In this document: piece by piece, positions 38,202-47,695 of the stretch
How positions within the stretch are numbered: position 1 is the first letter of the stretch
Layout of the letters: each line of letters begins with the position of its first letter
Assembly: GCA_024280835.1 (NCBI GenBank)
Contig: JAJRPJ010000012.1
Location: 186,001-250,000 of the forward strand
Length of the DNA: 64,000 nt
Direction: 5' to 3'
Source: Candidatus Zixiibacteriota bacterium
Lineage (GTDB): Bacteria; Zixibacteria; MSB-5A5; GN15; JACZUZ01
The notes under the pieces: generated by a model
Seen by the model: the letters and a program-made list of their open reading frames with translations, nothing else
Databases searched by the model: none
What the model was told of the DNA's origin: nothing
Program-made: the position numbers and the translations under genes

Positions 38202-41200
38202 ATGGGACAATCAAAATTTCCGCCGACAAAACCGTCAACGCGATCAATCAAGACATTTCTGTCTCTTCTATCGCTAACAACATTCCTCTTGGTCACCAGC
38301 TCATCAGCCGCTGACCTTGAATACCAACACAGTTCCCGAGCGTTAAAACTCGCGCGCTACACCCAGCGTATGGCCCTTCCATCCGGAAACGAAGCCAGTT
38401 TCGCAACTCCAACCAACAACTCCCAATGGGGTGGGCAATATCTTGGCGCAACATCAAGCGTAGCTAATCTCGGTTGCGTACCTGGGGCCACTGATGCAGT
38501 CCGTGGCTTGACGGTAGGTTGTACGACCTACGACTACCAACAAAACAATTCAATGAAACGCCAAATCGGTATCACCGAACCAAGTCACCTGATCTATTTC
38601 ACATGGATGAACAAAGACAATACCATCTTTGGCGGCAACCGCAATGTCAGTTCCGACAATTGGGATCCAAGCGTTGGAGCATTGTCTGATGGTACAGGCG
38701 GTGTGGACGTCAGCGCCGCTTCCGATGGAACATCGGGACGCGCTGGGTTTGTCACTTTGGATGTCACTTCAAATGAACTATCAGTTAATGGCCATCATTG
38801 GAATGCGCCAGGTGGGCCAGGAACCAGACCACATGCTTTTATCAATAGCACACCAGGTCTTAGCGACTTCACAGCTGCAACAGGTATTCCCGATGCCCTT
38901 TGGACACCATTCTTAACTGGTAACGCTGCATTATATCTCTGGCCAGCAGTTGCGCATGGCACAGACGGAGTCAATGATGTCACACATATGCTTATTCACT
39001 CGACTCGCTCAGACGGCGATGGTGATGTCCTCTACTTACGCAAAGTCGGATCAGGAACTGGCGGAACATGGTCAACCCCATTTTCAGTCGGACTCGGCGG
39101 CTACAACACAAGTCCTGTGATTTCAGCATCCAGAAATTCAGCAAAAGTCGGCATCGCTGGTTCATTCTCGCGAGGCGACGGCACGCCATTCGGTGCGCCT
39201 ATAACTCGCTATACAGGATTCTTATCCGGTCAAATTGACAATGACCTCTATTACATGACCTCTAACGATGGCGGTGCAACATGGGGCCCATTGACCAATG
39301 TCACACAAAACCAATTCCCAGCTGTCGATAGTGTTGGTTTCTACCCAGATGCAAAACTAACATCTCTTTGGGATTCAGGCGACAATTTCCATATCGTCTG
39401 GAATGCAGGATTCAATGATGCCTCTGGATTCGTTTTGCAGCGCTCGCGATTGTTCCATTTCGATCTAGCCAGCGCCTCGATCCACACTGTCTACGACGCC
39501 GCTTGGGATCCAACGCGATGCACAGCGGGTGTCTTCGATCTAAATACCAGCAACCCACAATTGAGCGAATGTAACACTAAGCTCTATGTAACTTTTGAGC
39601 AATTTAATGACCTCCCCAACGGCGTTGAGGACGACTGCTCTGAGCGAGGCTTTGCAATCGGCTCCAGTGATTTTGCAGGAGCCGCCAACGGCGAAATCTT
39701 CGTCTCTGTCTCTGCTAATAGCGGCTTGACGTGGGATGTGCCTCGTAACTTAACTAATACCTACACACCAGATTGTGACACTATCGTCGGCGGCCTAAAA
39801 CCCGACTGCGATTCTGATACATGGCACACAGCCACACGCTACGGCATTGACGCTGGAGCCAATCTCGATGACTTTGCAGGAATCGCTGACCTAACATCAA
39901 ACATTGATCCTGCTTATGTCGCTGACAGCTTCCTCTTTGTGCAATATATCAATGACGCCGACCCAGGCGGAGCAGTCCGCCCTGAAGGCGGCTGGACATT
40001 GAATCCAGTTCGCGTCTTCCGCTTTGGTTGCGTGGAACCAGTTCTCAATGCCATTCTCGGTTCATCCTTGCCCAACGGACAAGCAATTTCCGACCCCGCT
40101 TTCGCTCTACCTGGTCAGACTTCCACAATCCCATGGAGTCTCGTCAATTTCGGCAATACTAACTTGACCTACTCCATAAGTATTATTGACCAAGTTCCTG
40201 CAAATAATCTCACTGTTAATGGAGCCTCGGGACTAATTGTGGCCGGTGTTTCGCAAATAGACACACTGGATGTTGTACTCAACACTTCACTTGAAACAAC
40301 TCTACAAAACGCCTCGGCGACAATTATCGCTTCAGGAAACTTTGCTTCCTCACCCGACACATTCTTCGTTAGCTACACAATCGGAGATATCGAGCTTCTA
40401 ACCTTCGACTCACTCAACAATTGTCTTGTCTTTGGCAACAACGGAAACATTGCCGCCCAGAATAATTCTCGACCTGGTGTAACTGGTAATGGCCAATTGA
40501 ACATGGACTTTGTCGGCAACCCCGCCGAATGTGACACTACTGGCAACGCCAATAGTTATTTGTTCGATGGTTCACCAGTGATTTCCTATAACGGCGGGCA
40601 GGTTGTTTCATCCATGTTTGAATTTAACATTGTCGATAGTTTCCAATTCCGCCCACAGACAATGCCATCTACAGATAATAATCCCAATGGCGACCCTGAT
40701 TACTTGCACGCAAACTCTGGTGTCTTTACAACTCAGGATTCAACTATTGGCATGACTGTTGATTACTGGACACCAACACCCTCAATCGCTCCTGCAGGTC
40801 CTTGGAAGATCGTTATCGGTCGCGCCTGTTATTACAATATGAGCGCATCGCCAATCGACAGCGTCTATTGCGCCTTCGCTTGGGATTGGGATGTGCCTTC
40901 CGACTCAGCCTCCCGTAACACCTCAACAGTTAGCGCCAGTCGATTCATGGTCTATCAACAGGGCGCCGAGTTCGGGCTGGACACTGGGAATGCAGCCTGT
41001 TTACCAAACAATGATCGCTTTGCCGCCACAATTTACATACCACCTTCAGACGTAAGTCTTCCAAGCTACACTGATGGCGGCTCGGGGGTTATGGGTGTCG
41101 GATTCCAAGGCTTGTTCACTAGAGACAATGCAACCTTCGTTTCCTCAGACTGGCAGCACACAAAGATTGATTCAATCTTGAAAGATATATCTGGATTCTC

Positions 41201-41627
41201 AAAGTTTTCAAGTTCAGCGCCGGATTCTCAAGAGGTTGACTTATTCACTGTCCTCAACGGTGGTCAATATCGAATTGACACAGACGACTCTCTCTACCTT
41301 TGGTTCATAATGGTCACAGGAATAGGCACAACGAACGAATTCCTGGCTTGCGTAGACTCTGCGCGTGGCTTAGGAGACCCGTCAGTCGCAGGCTGCTGTG
41401 CATTTGCAGGCGATTACACACATGACGGCTCATTCAATATCGCTGATGTTACCGCTGGTATTGCTCGTATCTTCGCTTCCCCGCCTGGACCAGCTCCATC
41501 CTGTCAAGATGAGGCCGATTTCAACAGCGATAACACCTTTAACATCGCTGATGTAACCGCTGGAATAGCGCGTATTTTTGCCTCCCCCCCTGGCCCAGCG
41601 CCAGTTTGCGGTAACGCTGGCATATAG
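38202..41627 (+). CDS. Large secreted protein with C-terminal dockerin
   Basis: A 1,141-residue exported protein: signal peptide to about residue 37, then a long region with sialidase/BNR-type turns (YYMTSNDGGATWGPLTNV, FVSVSANSGLTWDVPRNLTN-like), suggesting a beta-propeller. A later beta-sandwich-like part (about 620-720, IPWSLVNFGNTNLTYSISI) follows, then a third unknown region. It ends in a two-repeat dockerin, each repeat with FNIADVTAGIARIFASPPGP. The two dockerin repeats are nearly identical in protein but differ at synonymous sites, so they are an old internal duplication. No sialidase catalytic set was identified. It is likely a surface or secreted binding protein. Confidence 0.85.
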   Translation: MGQSKFPPTKPSTRSIKTFLSLLSLTTFLLVTSSSAADLEYQHSSRALKLARYTQRMALPSGNEASFATPTNNSQWGGQYLGATSSVANLGCVPGATDAVRGLTVGCTTYDYQQNNSMKRQIGITEPSHLIYFTWMNKDNTIFGGNRNVSSDNWDPSVGALSDGTGGVDVSAASDGTSGRAGFVTLDVTSNELSVNGHHWNAPGGPGTRPHAFINSTPGLSDFTAATGIPDALWTPFLTGNAALYLWPAVAHGTDGVNDVTHMLIHSTRSDGDGDVLYLRKVGSGTGGTWSTPFSVGLGGYNTSPVISASRNSAKVGIAGSFSRGDGTPFGAPITRYTGFLSGQIDNDLYYMTSNDGGATWGPLTNVTQNQFPAVDSVGFYPDAKLTSLWDSGDNFHIVWNAGFNDASGFVLQRSRLFHFDLASASIHTVYDAAWDPTRCTAGVFDLNTSNPQLSECNTKLYVTFEQFNDLPNGVEDDCSERGFAIGSSDFAGAANGEIFVSVSANSGLTWDVPRNLTNTYTPDCDTIVGGLKPDCDSDTWHTATRYGIDAGANLDDFAGIADLTSNIDPAYVADSFLFVQYINDADPGGAVRPEGGWTLNPVRVFRFGCVEPVLNAILGSSLPNGQAISDPAFALPGQTSTIPWSLVNFGNTNLTYSISIIDQVPANNLTVNGASGLIVAGVSQIDTLDVVLNTSLETTLQNASATIIASGNFASSPDTFFVSYTIGDIELLTFDSLNNCLVFGNNGNIAAQNNSRPGVTGNGQLNMDFVGNPAECDTTGNANSYLFDGSPVISYNGGQVVSSMFEFNIVDSFQFRPQTMPSTDNNPNGDPDYLHANSGVFTTQDSTIGMTVDYWTPTPSIAPAGPWKIVIGRACYYNMSASPIDSVYCAFAWDWDVPSDSASRNTSTVSASRFMVYQQGAEFGLDTGNAACLPNNDRFAATIYIPPSDVSLPSYTDGGSGVMGVGFQGLFTRDNATFVSSDWQHTKIDSILKDISGFSKFSSSAPDSQEVDLFTVLNGGQYRIDTDDSLYLWFIMVTGIGTTNEFLACVDSARGLGDPSVAGCCAFAGDYTHDGSFNIADVTAGIARIFASPPGPAPSCQDEADFNSDNTFNIADVTAGIARIFASPPGPAPVCGNAGI

Positions 41628-41651
41628 CGTAATTACGTAGATAGTATTATC

Positions 41652-41688
41652 ATGCGGACGACATTATTCATGTCGTCCGCATTTTTTT
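41652..41688 (+). terminator. Strong rho-independent terminator
   Basis: A perfect 13-bp stem (ATGCGGACGACAT / ATGTCGTCCGCAT), 5-base loop and T7 follow the dockerin gene by 24 bases. Confidence 0.95.
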
Positions 41689-41785
41689 GTGGAATTTTGT
41701 GTCTGTAATAACTGAAGCAACGCAGACTCTTATGTATTAACAAATCACATTGGTGGTTATCTTACGCGATAGAGACGCTCAACAA

Positions 41786-42565
41786 ATGCAACCCGAATAC
41801 ACAAATAGCAACCAAGTATCTTTCAAAAAGAAGATTCGCCAGCGCAACCTCTATGCCCCCGATAGCCAAGAGCCGTACAAGCTCAGCCGTTCGCGCTTGG
41901 ATAATTTTATCCGCTGTGCGCGTTGTTTCTACTTCGACCGCAGGTTAGGCGTCGACCATCCCTCAATCCCAGGCTACACACTCAATTCTGCTGTCGATTC
42001 CCTACTCAAAAACGAATTCGATACTTATAGAGAGCAAAAAACGCAACACCCTCTCTTGGCTCAGTATGGAATCGATGCTATCCCCTTTGACCATGAGCTA
42101 ATGGACGATTGGCGAAATGTTCGCAAAGGCATAACAACTCTCCACCAGGCTTCAGGCTTCTTAGTCACAGGCGCAGTGGATGATATTTGGGTCAACCCCG
42201 CTGGTGAGCTAATTGTAGTGGACTACAAAGCCACCAGTGTCAAGAAAGGCGTCACTGGCGAAACTCATCTACGCTCAGGCTACCGCAGACAGCTTGAAAT
42301 CTATCAGTGGCTATTTCGCCAGAACGGTTTTGCAGTCTCAAACACTGGCTTTCTCGTCTATGCCAACGGACGCAAAGATAGAGACAGCTTCGACGGAAAA
42401 CTCGAATTCGACATGACCTTGCTGCCATATGAAGGTCAGACCGCATGGGTCTCCAGAAAACTCCTACAAGCCAAGGCCTGCCTGCAAAGCGACAACATGC
42501 CGCAACCTTCGCCCTATTGCGAACATTGCGCCTATATCGAACACGTAATCGAAAAATCTCGTTAG
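41786..42565 (+). CDS. Cas4/RecB-like PD-(D/E)XK nuclease
   Basis: About 259 residues. The nuclease core is visible as TGAVDDIWVN then LIVVDYKATS (the D and D-x-K of the PD-(D/E)XK motif) and a later YRRQLEIYQWL (the Q-x3-Y motif of RecB-type nucleases). Two cysteine pairs, CARC near the N-terminus and CEHC near the C-terminus, match the four ligands of the iron-sulfur cluster in Cas4 and AddB. ATG 41786 is used; an upstream TTG at 41750 is open. No cas genes or CRISPR are in the window, so it is probably a stand-alone DNA repair or DNA-end nuclease. Confidence 0.85.
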   Translation: MQPEYTNSNQVSFKKKIRQRNLYAPDSQEPYKLSRSRLDNFIRCARCFYFDRRLGVDHPSIPGYTLNSAVDSLLKNEFDTYREQKTQHPLLAQYGIDAIPFDHELMDDWRNVRKGITTLHQASGFLVTGAVDDIWVNPAGELIVVDYKATSVKKGVTGETHLRSGYRRQLEIYQWLFRQNGFAVSNTGFLVYANGRKDRDSFDGKLEFDMTLLPYEGQTAWVSRKLLQAKACLQSDNMPQPSPYCEHCAYIEHVIEKSR

Positions 42566-42602
42566 TCTAGTTAATGGGCAATTAATAGAAAGAAAATCAA
42601 TA

Positions 42603-43274
42603 ATGAGTCATGGAAAACTAGTCCCACTCAGCGACTATCAAGAATACCCAGTCGAAGAAATGAAAAGTCGATCAGAAAAATTCTATCAAATGATGCGAAA
42701 AAGACGAACCGTGCGCGACTTTGACACTCGCACCGTTCCGCGTGAAATCATCGAGAGCTGCCTGCTAACCGCAGGCACAGCCCCCAATGGCGCCAATATG
42801 CAACCTTGGACTTTCGTCGCTATCTCTGCATCAGATATCAAGGCAAAAATACGTCATGCCGCTGAAGAAGTTGAACGTGAGTTCTATCAAAACCGAGCTC
42901 CAGATTATTGGCTTGAAGCGTTAGGCCCTCTAGGCACTGACGAAAACAAACCCCACCTAGAAGAAGCGCCATATCTAATTGTAGTCTTCTCCAAACAATT
43001 TTCGACAACCGCAGATGGAGAGCGGTTACACAATTACTATATCTCAGAATCGGTGGGTATCGCAATGGGATTTCTAATCTCCGCCATTCACAATGCCGGT
43101 CTAGCTTCACTAACTCACACCCCCAAACCCATGAGCTTCCTACGCGAATTACTAAACCGCCCAAAGAGCGAAACTCCTGTACTAATACTAGCGGTAGGCT
43201 ACCCTAAAAAAGACGCTTGCGTGCCAAGCATAACCAAAAAACCTCTTGAAGAAATCGCTGTTTTTGTCGATTAA
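42603..43274 (+). CDS. Nitroreductase-family flavoprotein
   Basis: A 223-residue FMN enzyme. MMRKRRTVRDFDTRTVPREIIE is the usual start with the FMN-phosphate arginines, followed by TAGTAPNGANMQPWTFV, SVGIAMGFLISAIHNAGL and the glycine turn ILAVGYPKKDA. The overall shape is closest to the iodotyrosine deiodinase/BluB-like branch rather than NfsA/B; the natural substrate is unknown. It follows the nuclease gene by 37 bases and precedes an Rrf2 regulator gene that may control it. Confidence 0.9.
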   Translation: MSHGKLVPLSDYQEYPVEEMKSRSEKFYQMMRKRRTVRDFDTRTVPREIIESCLLTAGTAPNGANMQPWTFVAISASDIKAKIRHAAEEVEREFYQNRAPDYWLEALGPLGTDENKPHLEEAPYLIVVFSKQFSTTADGERLHNYYISESVGIAMGFLISAIHNAGLASLTHTPKPMSFLRELLNRPKSETPVLILAVGYPKKDACVPSITKKPLEEIAVFVD

Positions 43275-43356
43275 TCCAAGGAGCATGTTTTTGTTGGATG
43301 TTTCAACTTTGAGGGCAATCCTTAACGGTCACTAGAGACGGGATTACGAGAAAACT

Positions 43357-43785
43357 ATGTTACTATCAAAAAGCGCAATTTATGGTCTCAGAGCCGCCCT
43401 ATATATCGCCTCTCGCAAAACCGATGAATTCGTAACGGTCAAACAGATTTCCGAAGAACTTGGCATATCGTTCCACTTCCTAGCCAAAATTCTCCAGTCA
43501 TTAACCCAGCACGGAATTCTCCGCTCATTCCGTGGTCCTAACGGCGGTGTAGCCTTAGCCAAACCCGCCACAGATGTCCGCTTGGCTGATCTACTAAACG
43601 CCATCGACGGAGCCACAATGTTCGACGAATGCCTAATGGGCTTGCCTGGCTGTGGACACGAACGCCCCTGCCCACTGCATGACCAATGGGCCAGCGCTCA
43701 GAAACAAATCAAAGATATCTTCGAAAACTCAACTCTGGCCGAACAATCTGAAAGAATCCAAGAACTTGGCCTACGCTTGAAATAG
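43357..43785 (+). CDS. Rrf2-family regulator with iron-sulfur cysteines
   Basis: A 142-residue winged-helix regulator: the start LLSKSAIYGLRAALYIA, recognition helix region ISFHFLAKILQSL and wing RSFRGPNGGVALAKP are typical of IscR/NsrR. Three cysteines in DECLMGLPGCGHERPC (C-x7-C-x5-C) are positioned to bind a 2Fe-2S or 4Fe-4S cluster, so it probably senses redox state, NO or iron-sulfur supply. It lies between the nitroreductase and GH15 genes on the same strand; its targets are unknown. Confidence 0.92.
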   Translation: MLLSKSAIYGLRAALYIASRKTDEFVTVKQISEELGISFHFLAKILQSLTQHGILRSFRGPNGGVALAKPATDVRLADLLNAIDGATMFDECLMGLPGCGHERPCPLHDQWASAQKQIKDIFENSTLAEQSERIQELGLRLK

Positions 43786-43889
43786 CCCTATTCAACAATA
43801 TCTTCACTAATAGCCCATAACACTATACTATAACATTAAAATCAGTAACGCCTAGGCATATACAACCAGAGCGTTTAGGAACCAGAACC

Positions 43890-45722
43890 TTGCCAAACCA
43901 GTCCTCTTATCAACCTATTGAAAACTACGGCATTATCGGCGATTTACATACAATTGCACTTGTCGGTATCAATGGCTCCATCGATTGGCTCTGCTTTCCA
44001 AACTTTGATTCACCAGCAATCTTCTGCTCAATGCTAGACAGTCAAAAAGGCGGCAGCTTCAAAATCACCCCCCAAGCCACCGATGTAACTTTCAAACAAT
44101 TGTACTGGCCAGATACAAATGTCCTCGTCTCCCGATTTCTCAGTGTCGAAGGTGTCGGAGAAATCACCGATTTCATGCCCATGGGTCAAAGGACAAGGTC
44201 CACCAAGCGACATCAATTGGTCCGCAGAGTCTCAGTGGTGCGCGGCTCAATGCGCTTCCGCATGACCTGCTCACCGGCTTTCAATTTTGCTCGTGACGAA
44301 CACACCTGCACCGCTACTGAAAACGGCGTACGCTTTGAATCTCCAAAACTCTCCATACACCTCTCCGCCACAACAAAAATCCAACTAGATGGTGCAACAG
44401 CCTACGCCGAGTTTACACTCAACGAAGGCGAAGAAGTCGTCTTTGCCATCGATGACTGTCTCGAATCTGGTGACCAAGGTGTAGCAATTACAGAAGAACA
44501 ATCGCTTGAAATGTTCAATCGCACAGTCAATTACTGGCGGCGCTGGCTCTCGAAATGCACTTATACTGGCAGGTGGCGCGAAATGGTTTACCGCTCTGCC
44601 TTAACACTCAAACTACTAACCTACAAACCAACTGGCGCAATTGTCGCTGCCCCAACTTGTTCACTGCCTGAAGACATCGGTGGTGAGCGCAACTGGGACT
44701 ACCGCTACACTTGGATCCGTGATGCCGCCTTTACCACCTATGCCTTCTTGCGAATCGGATTCATCGAAGAGGCGGGCGATTTCATGCGCTGGCTGGAAGC
44801 GCGCTGCCAAGAATTGAATCCCGATGGTTCACTGCAAATCATGTATACAATTGACGGCGGCCATGAAATCGCCGAGGAAACCTTACCAAATCTCGAAGGC
44901 TATCGCGGCTCAAAACCTGTGCGAGTAGGCAATGCGGCATATGGGCAATTACAGCTCGATATTTATGGCGAACTAATGGACGCTGTTTATCTCTACAACA
45001 AGCATGGCCAGCCAATCTCTTATGACATTTGGATTTCCCTCCGTCGCTTAGTAAAATACGTCTGCGAAAACTGGCGCCGCGCAGACGAAGGCATATGGGA
45101 AGTCCGCAGTGGACAGCAACATTTCGTCTACTCAAAACTAATGTGCTGGGTAGCCCTAGATAGAGCCATAAGGCTGGCGACAAAACGCTCCTTCCCCGCC
45201 GATATTCCTCTCTGGCGCAGTACTCGTGATGAAATCTACGAGGACATCATGCAAAACGGCTGGTGTGACAAATTAGAAGCCTTCACCCAAAGCTACGACA
45301 GCGAAGCCCTCGACGCTGCCAATTTGATGATGCCCCTAGTATTCTTCCTTGCCCCGACAGATCCGCGCATGCTCAAAACTCTAAAAGCCATCAATCGCTC
45401 ACCCCAGAAGGGTGGTCTAGTCTCAAATTCTCTGGTTCATCGCTACAACAATGCCGAATCCGACGACGGACTCTCTGGCGAAGAAGGCACATTCAACATC
45501 TGTACATTCTGGCTTGTCGAAGCCCTAACACGCGCTGGTCAATTGGACGAGGCTCGGTTGATGTTTGAAAAGATGCTCGGCTATGCCAACCATCTAGGTC
45601 TCTACGCCGAAGAAACTGGTCACTCTGGCGAAGCCTTAGGCAACTTCCCGCAAGCCTTCACCCATTTAGGATTAATCAGCTCAGCCTTCAACCTAGACAG
45701 AGCCCTTGGAAACAAGGCCTAA
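43890..45722 (+). CDS. GH15 glucoamylase/trehalase-like glycoside hydrolase
   Basis: A 610-residue protein with the N-terminal beta-sandwich ([36 protein letters not shown]) and the C-terminal alpha/alpha barrel of family GH15. [18 protein letters not shown] is the conserved substrate loop and [17 protein letters not shown] carries a catalytic acid. It should hydrolyse alpha-glucosidic bonds, of maltodextrin or trehalose. It has no signal peptide, so it is cytoplasmic. The start is TTG 43890, after TTTAGGAACC; no ATG fits upstream. Confidence 0.92.
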   Translation: MPNQSSYQPIENYGIIGDLHTIALVGINGSIDWLCFPNFDSPAIFCSMLDSQKGGSFKITPQATDVTFKQLYWPDTNVLVSRFLSVEGVGEITDFMPMGQRTRSTKRHQLVRRVSVVRGSMRFRMTCSPAFNFARDEHTCTATENGVRFESPKLSIHLSATTKIQLDGATAYAEFTLNEGEEVVFAIDDCLESGDQGVAITEEQSLEMFNRTVNYWRRWLSKCTYTGRWREMVYRSALTLKLLTYKPTGAIVAAPTCSLPEDIGGERNWDYRYTWIRDAAFTTYAFLRIGFIEEAGDFMRWLEARCQELNPDGSLQIMYTIDGGHEIAEETLPNLEGYRGSKPVRVGNAAYGQLQLDIYGELMDAVYLYNKHGQPISYDIWISLRRLVKYVCENWRRADEGIWEVRSGQQHFVYSKLMCWVALDRAIRLATKRSFPADIPLWRSTRDEIYEDIMQNGWCDKLEAFTQSYDSEALDAANLMMPLVFFLAPTDPRMLKTLKAINRSPQKGGLVSNSLVHRYNNAESDDGLSGEEGTFNICTFWLVEALTRAGQLDEARLMFEKMLGYANHLGLYAEETGHSGEALGNFPQAFTHLGLISSAFNLDRALGNKA

Positions 45723-45900
45723 TTCCTAGAGCCAAGTTTTGGAACTAGCTGATAAGACTTTACGTATGATACTGAGGTGGTGAACGCTTGATTTCTCAGT
45801 TTAATCCGCTAGTTTCAAACTTAGTTGGATAAACCGCAAACCGAACCCCCAACAACCATTCGCCTCAAACCATTGTATTGCACATTACTCAGGAACATCT

Positions 45901-46944
45901 ATGACAAACAACTTAACTCGAATTCTCTCACTGTGCGCTATCGCATTACTTTCTATTTCTTGCAATCAACTGACAGCCCAAAAGAATAAAGAACTAGTCA
46001 ATCGCCCAGGCACGGAGTCATTTACATTTTCCTATGAGATTTCATCGCAATCAATTCCTAGTGACGCAAAGTCAATTGAAGTCATCATGCCCGCCCCCCC
46101 CTCCGATGACAAGCAGACAATTTGGAATTTTCGCATCTCCACTAACCTCAATGACTCCCAATTCACCGACTCAAAACATGGCAATAACATTCTGGTCTTC
46201 AGCTCAGACGAAACCATTCCCGACTCATTTGGCGTCACTCTATCCTTTAACGCCATCCGAAATCAGCGAGCTCCCATCGACTCATTTGACTTAGCTAATT
46301 TCGATGCCACAAACTCAAAGACCATTCCTGATTCAATCCTCAAATACACTCGCCCTGACGCTTTGGTACCCATCGACGGCCCAATTCTGCGCGAAGCGGA
46401 TTCACTTCTAGCAGATGAGCTTAGTCCTCTCCAAAAAGCACAAAAATTGTACGACCATCTATTCGAAACCATGAAATACGACAAGAGCGGAGATGGTTGG
46501 GGTAATGGCGACGCGCTCTATGCCTGCGATGTACGCACAGGAAATTGCACCGATATTCATTCGCTATTCATCGGTATGGCTCGCTCTCAAGGCATCCCCG
46601 CACGCTTTAGAATCGGCTTCCCGTTACCCACCGAAATCTCCAAGGACACTTCAACTATCTCGGGCTACCATTGTTGGGCAGAATTCTATCTCGCAGGCGC
46701 AGGCTGGATTCCAGTTGATATCTCAGAAGCCATCAAACATCCCGAGAAAAAAGACTACTATTTCGGACGCCTAGACTCGCACAGAATCGGTTTTTCAATC
46801 GGCCGTGATATTAGCGCCCAGACTCTCACAGGCGATAAAACCTTCAACTACCTAATCTACCCCCAAGTCTTCATCGACGGTAAAGAGTTTGGTTCAGTCG
46901 AGAAATTATTCACAGTGTCCAAAATACTGGATTTAGACACCTAA
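45901..46944 (+). CDS. Transglutaminase-like domain lipoprotein
   Basis: A 347-residue protein with a lipoprotein leader (ALLSISC, about residue 21). Its C-terminal half has the transglutaminase/protease fold: catalytic Cys in RTGNCTDIHSLFIGMARSQG, His in GYHCWAEFY and Asp in WIPVDISEA. Such domains in bacteria are mostly peptidases or uncharacterised. The N-terminal 160 residues are beta-rich (an immunoglobulin-like region as in other bacterial transglutaminase proteins). It is probably anchored in the envelope; the substrate is unknown. Confidence 0.88.
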   Translation: MTNNLTRILSLCAIALLSISCNQLTAQKNKELVNRPGTESFTFSYEISSQSIPSDAKSIEVIMPAPPSDDKQTIWNFRISTNLNDSQFTDSKHGNNILVFSSDETIPDSFGVTLSFNAIRNQRAPIDSFDLANFDATNSKTIPDSILKYTRPDALVPIDGPILREADSLLADELSPLQKAQKLYDHLFETMKYDKSGDGWGNGDALYACDVRTGNCTDIHSLFIGMARSQGIPARFRIGFPLPTEISKDTSTISGYHCWAEFYLAGAGWIPVDISEAIKHPEKKDYYFGRLDSHRIGFSIGRDISAQTLTGDKTFNYLIYPQVFIDGKEFGSVEKLFTVSKILDLDT

Positions 46945-47101
46945 ACATATACTTGTGCGGTCTTTTATCCGACGGCAAATCTCATACTAGTCTATTTTTT
47001 CTACTTGCTACGACAGCCACAATACGCCATATTCGGCCAGCGAAATCTTTCGTTCGTGAAGTTTTGATACAATAATTTTCACCAAGACTCAGGAGGAGTT
47101 T

Positions 47102-47599
47102 ATGTCCAAGAAACTATCAAAAATGGGACTAATTATCTCATTCATCTTCGTCGCCGTAACAGTCGTTAACGCTGGCGACAGCACCCACACTCGTGGCGAA
47201 AATTCAATGGAACATCCGATGGAACATCCTGAAGACGGCGCCAGCGCCTACAAAGTCGACAAAGATGCCATGGCCATGGCTATCATGGATTTCATCGACC
47301 ATGACAGCAAGCTCAAAGGCGGCTTCTTCATGTTCTACGATACCAAAGACAAAGCCCCATTGGTTTTGACTTTGGACAAAGTCCACAAAGAGCGTCTCGC
47401 CCAAGTTGGTGAGAATTTGTATTTTGCCTGCTCGGATTTCAAAGAAGCTAGTGGAACCATGTACGATCTAGATTTCTTCATGAAAGACGATGGCGAAAGT
47501 TTGGTCGTCACTGAAGTCATGGTCCACAAGAAAGCTGGCAATGCCCGTTACACTTGGCATGAAGAAGAAGGCATGTGGTCTACCAAAGCTGTTAAGTAA
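47102..47599 (+). CDS. Hypothetical exported protein
   Basis: 165 residues with a clear signal peptide (MSKKLSKMGLIISFIFVAVTVVNAG) and an unusually strong Shine-Dalgarno, AGGAGGAG. The mature start is Met/His/Glu-rich (MEHPMEHPED), which could bind metal. The body is a mixed alpha/beta domain with SKLKGGFFMFYDTKDKAPLVLTLDKVH and a closing RYTWHEEEGMW. I do not recognise the family. It is periplasmic or secreted. A bidirectional terminator follows, so it is a single-gene transcript, and the ribosome site suggests high expression. Confidence 0.8.
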   Translation: MSKKLSKMGLIISFIFVAVTVVNAGDSTHTRGENSMEHPMEHPEDGASAYKVDKDAMAMAIMDFIDHDSKLKGGFFMFYDTKDKAPLVLTLDKVHKERLAQVGENLYFACSDFKEASGTMYDLDFFMKDDGESLVVTEVMVHKKAGNARYTWHEEEGMWSTKAVK

Positions 47600-47625
47600 A
47601 ACTTAATCTACTTGAATTAAGAAAA

Positions 47626-47654
47626 GCCAGTCGCATTCTGCGACTGGCTTTTTT
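47626..47654. terminator. Bidirectional terminator
   Basis: A perfect 10-bp stem (GCCAGTCGCA / TGCGACTGGC) with a three-base loop has T6 to the right and A4 to the left, so it can end both the plus-strand gene and the convergent disulfide oxidoreductase gene. Confidence 0.9.
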
Positions 47655-47695
47655 GTTACTAATAACTTTTTCCACCAAATTCTATACTACAATAC

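Noticed and set aside
41786-42565. Part of a CRISPR-Cas system
   Set aside because: No cas1, cas2 or array is present nearby; only the Cas4-like nuclease.
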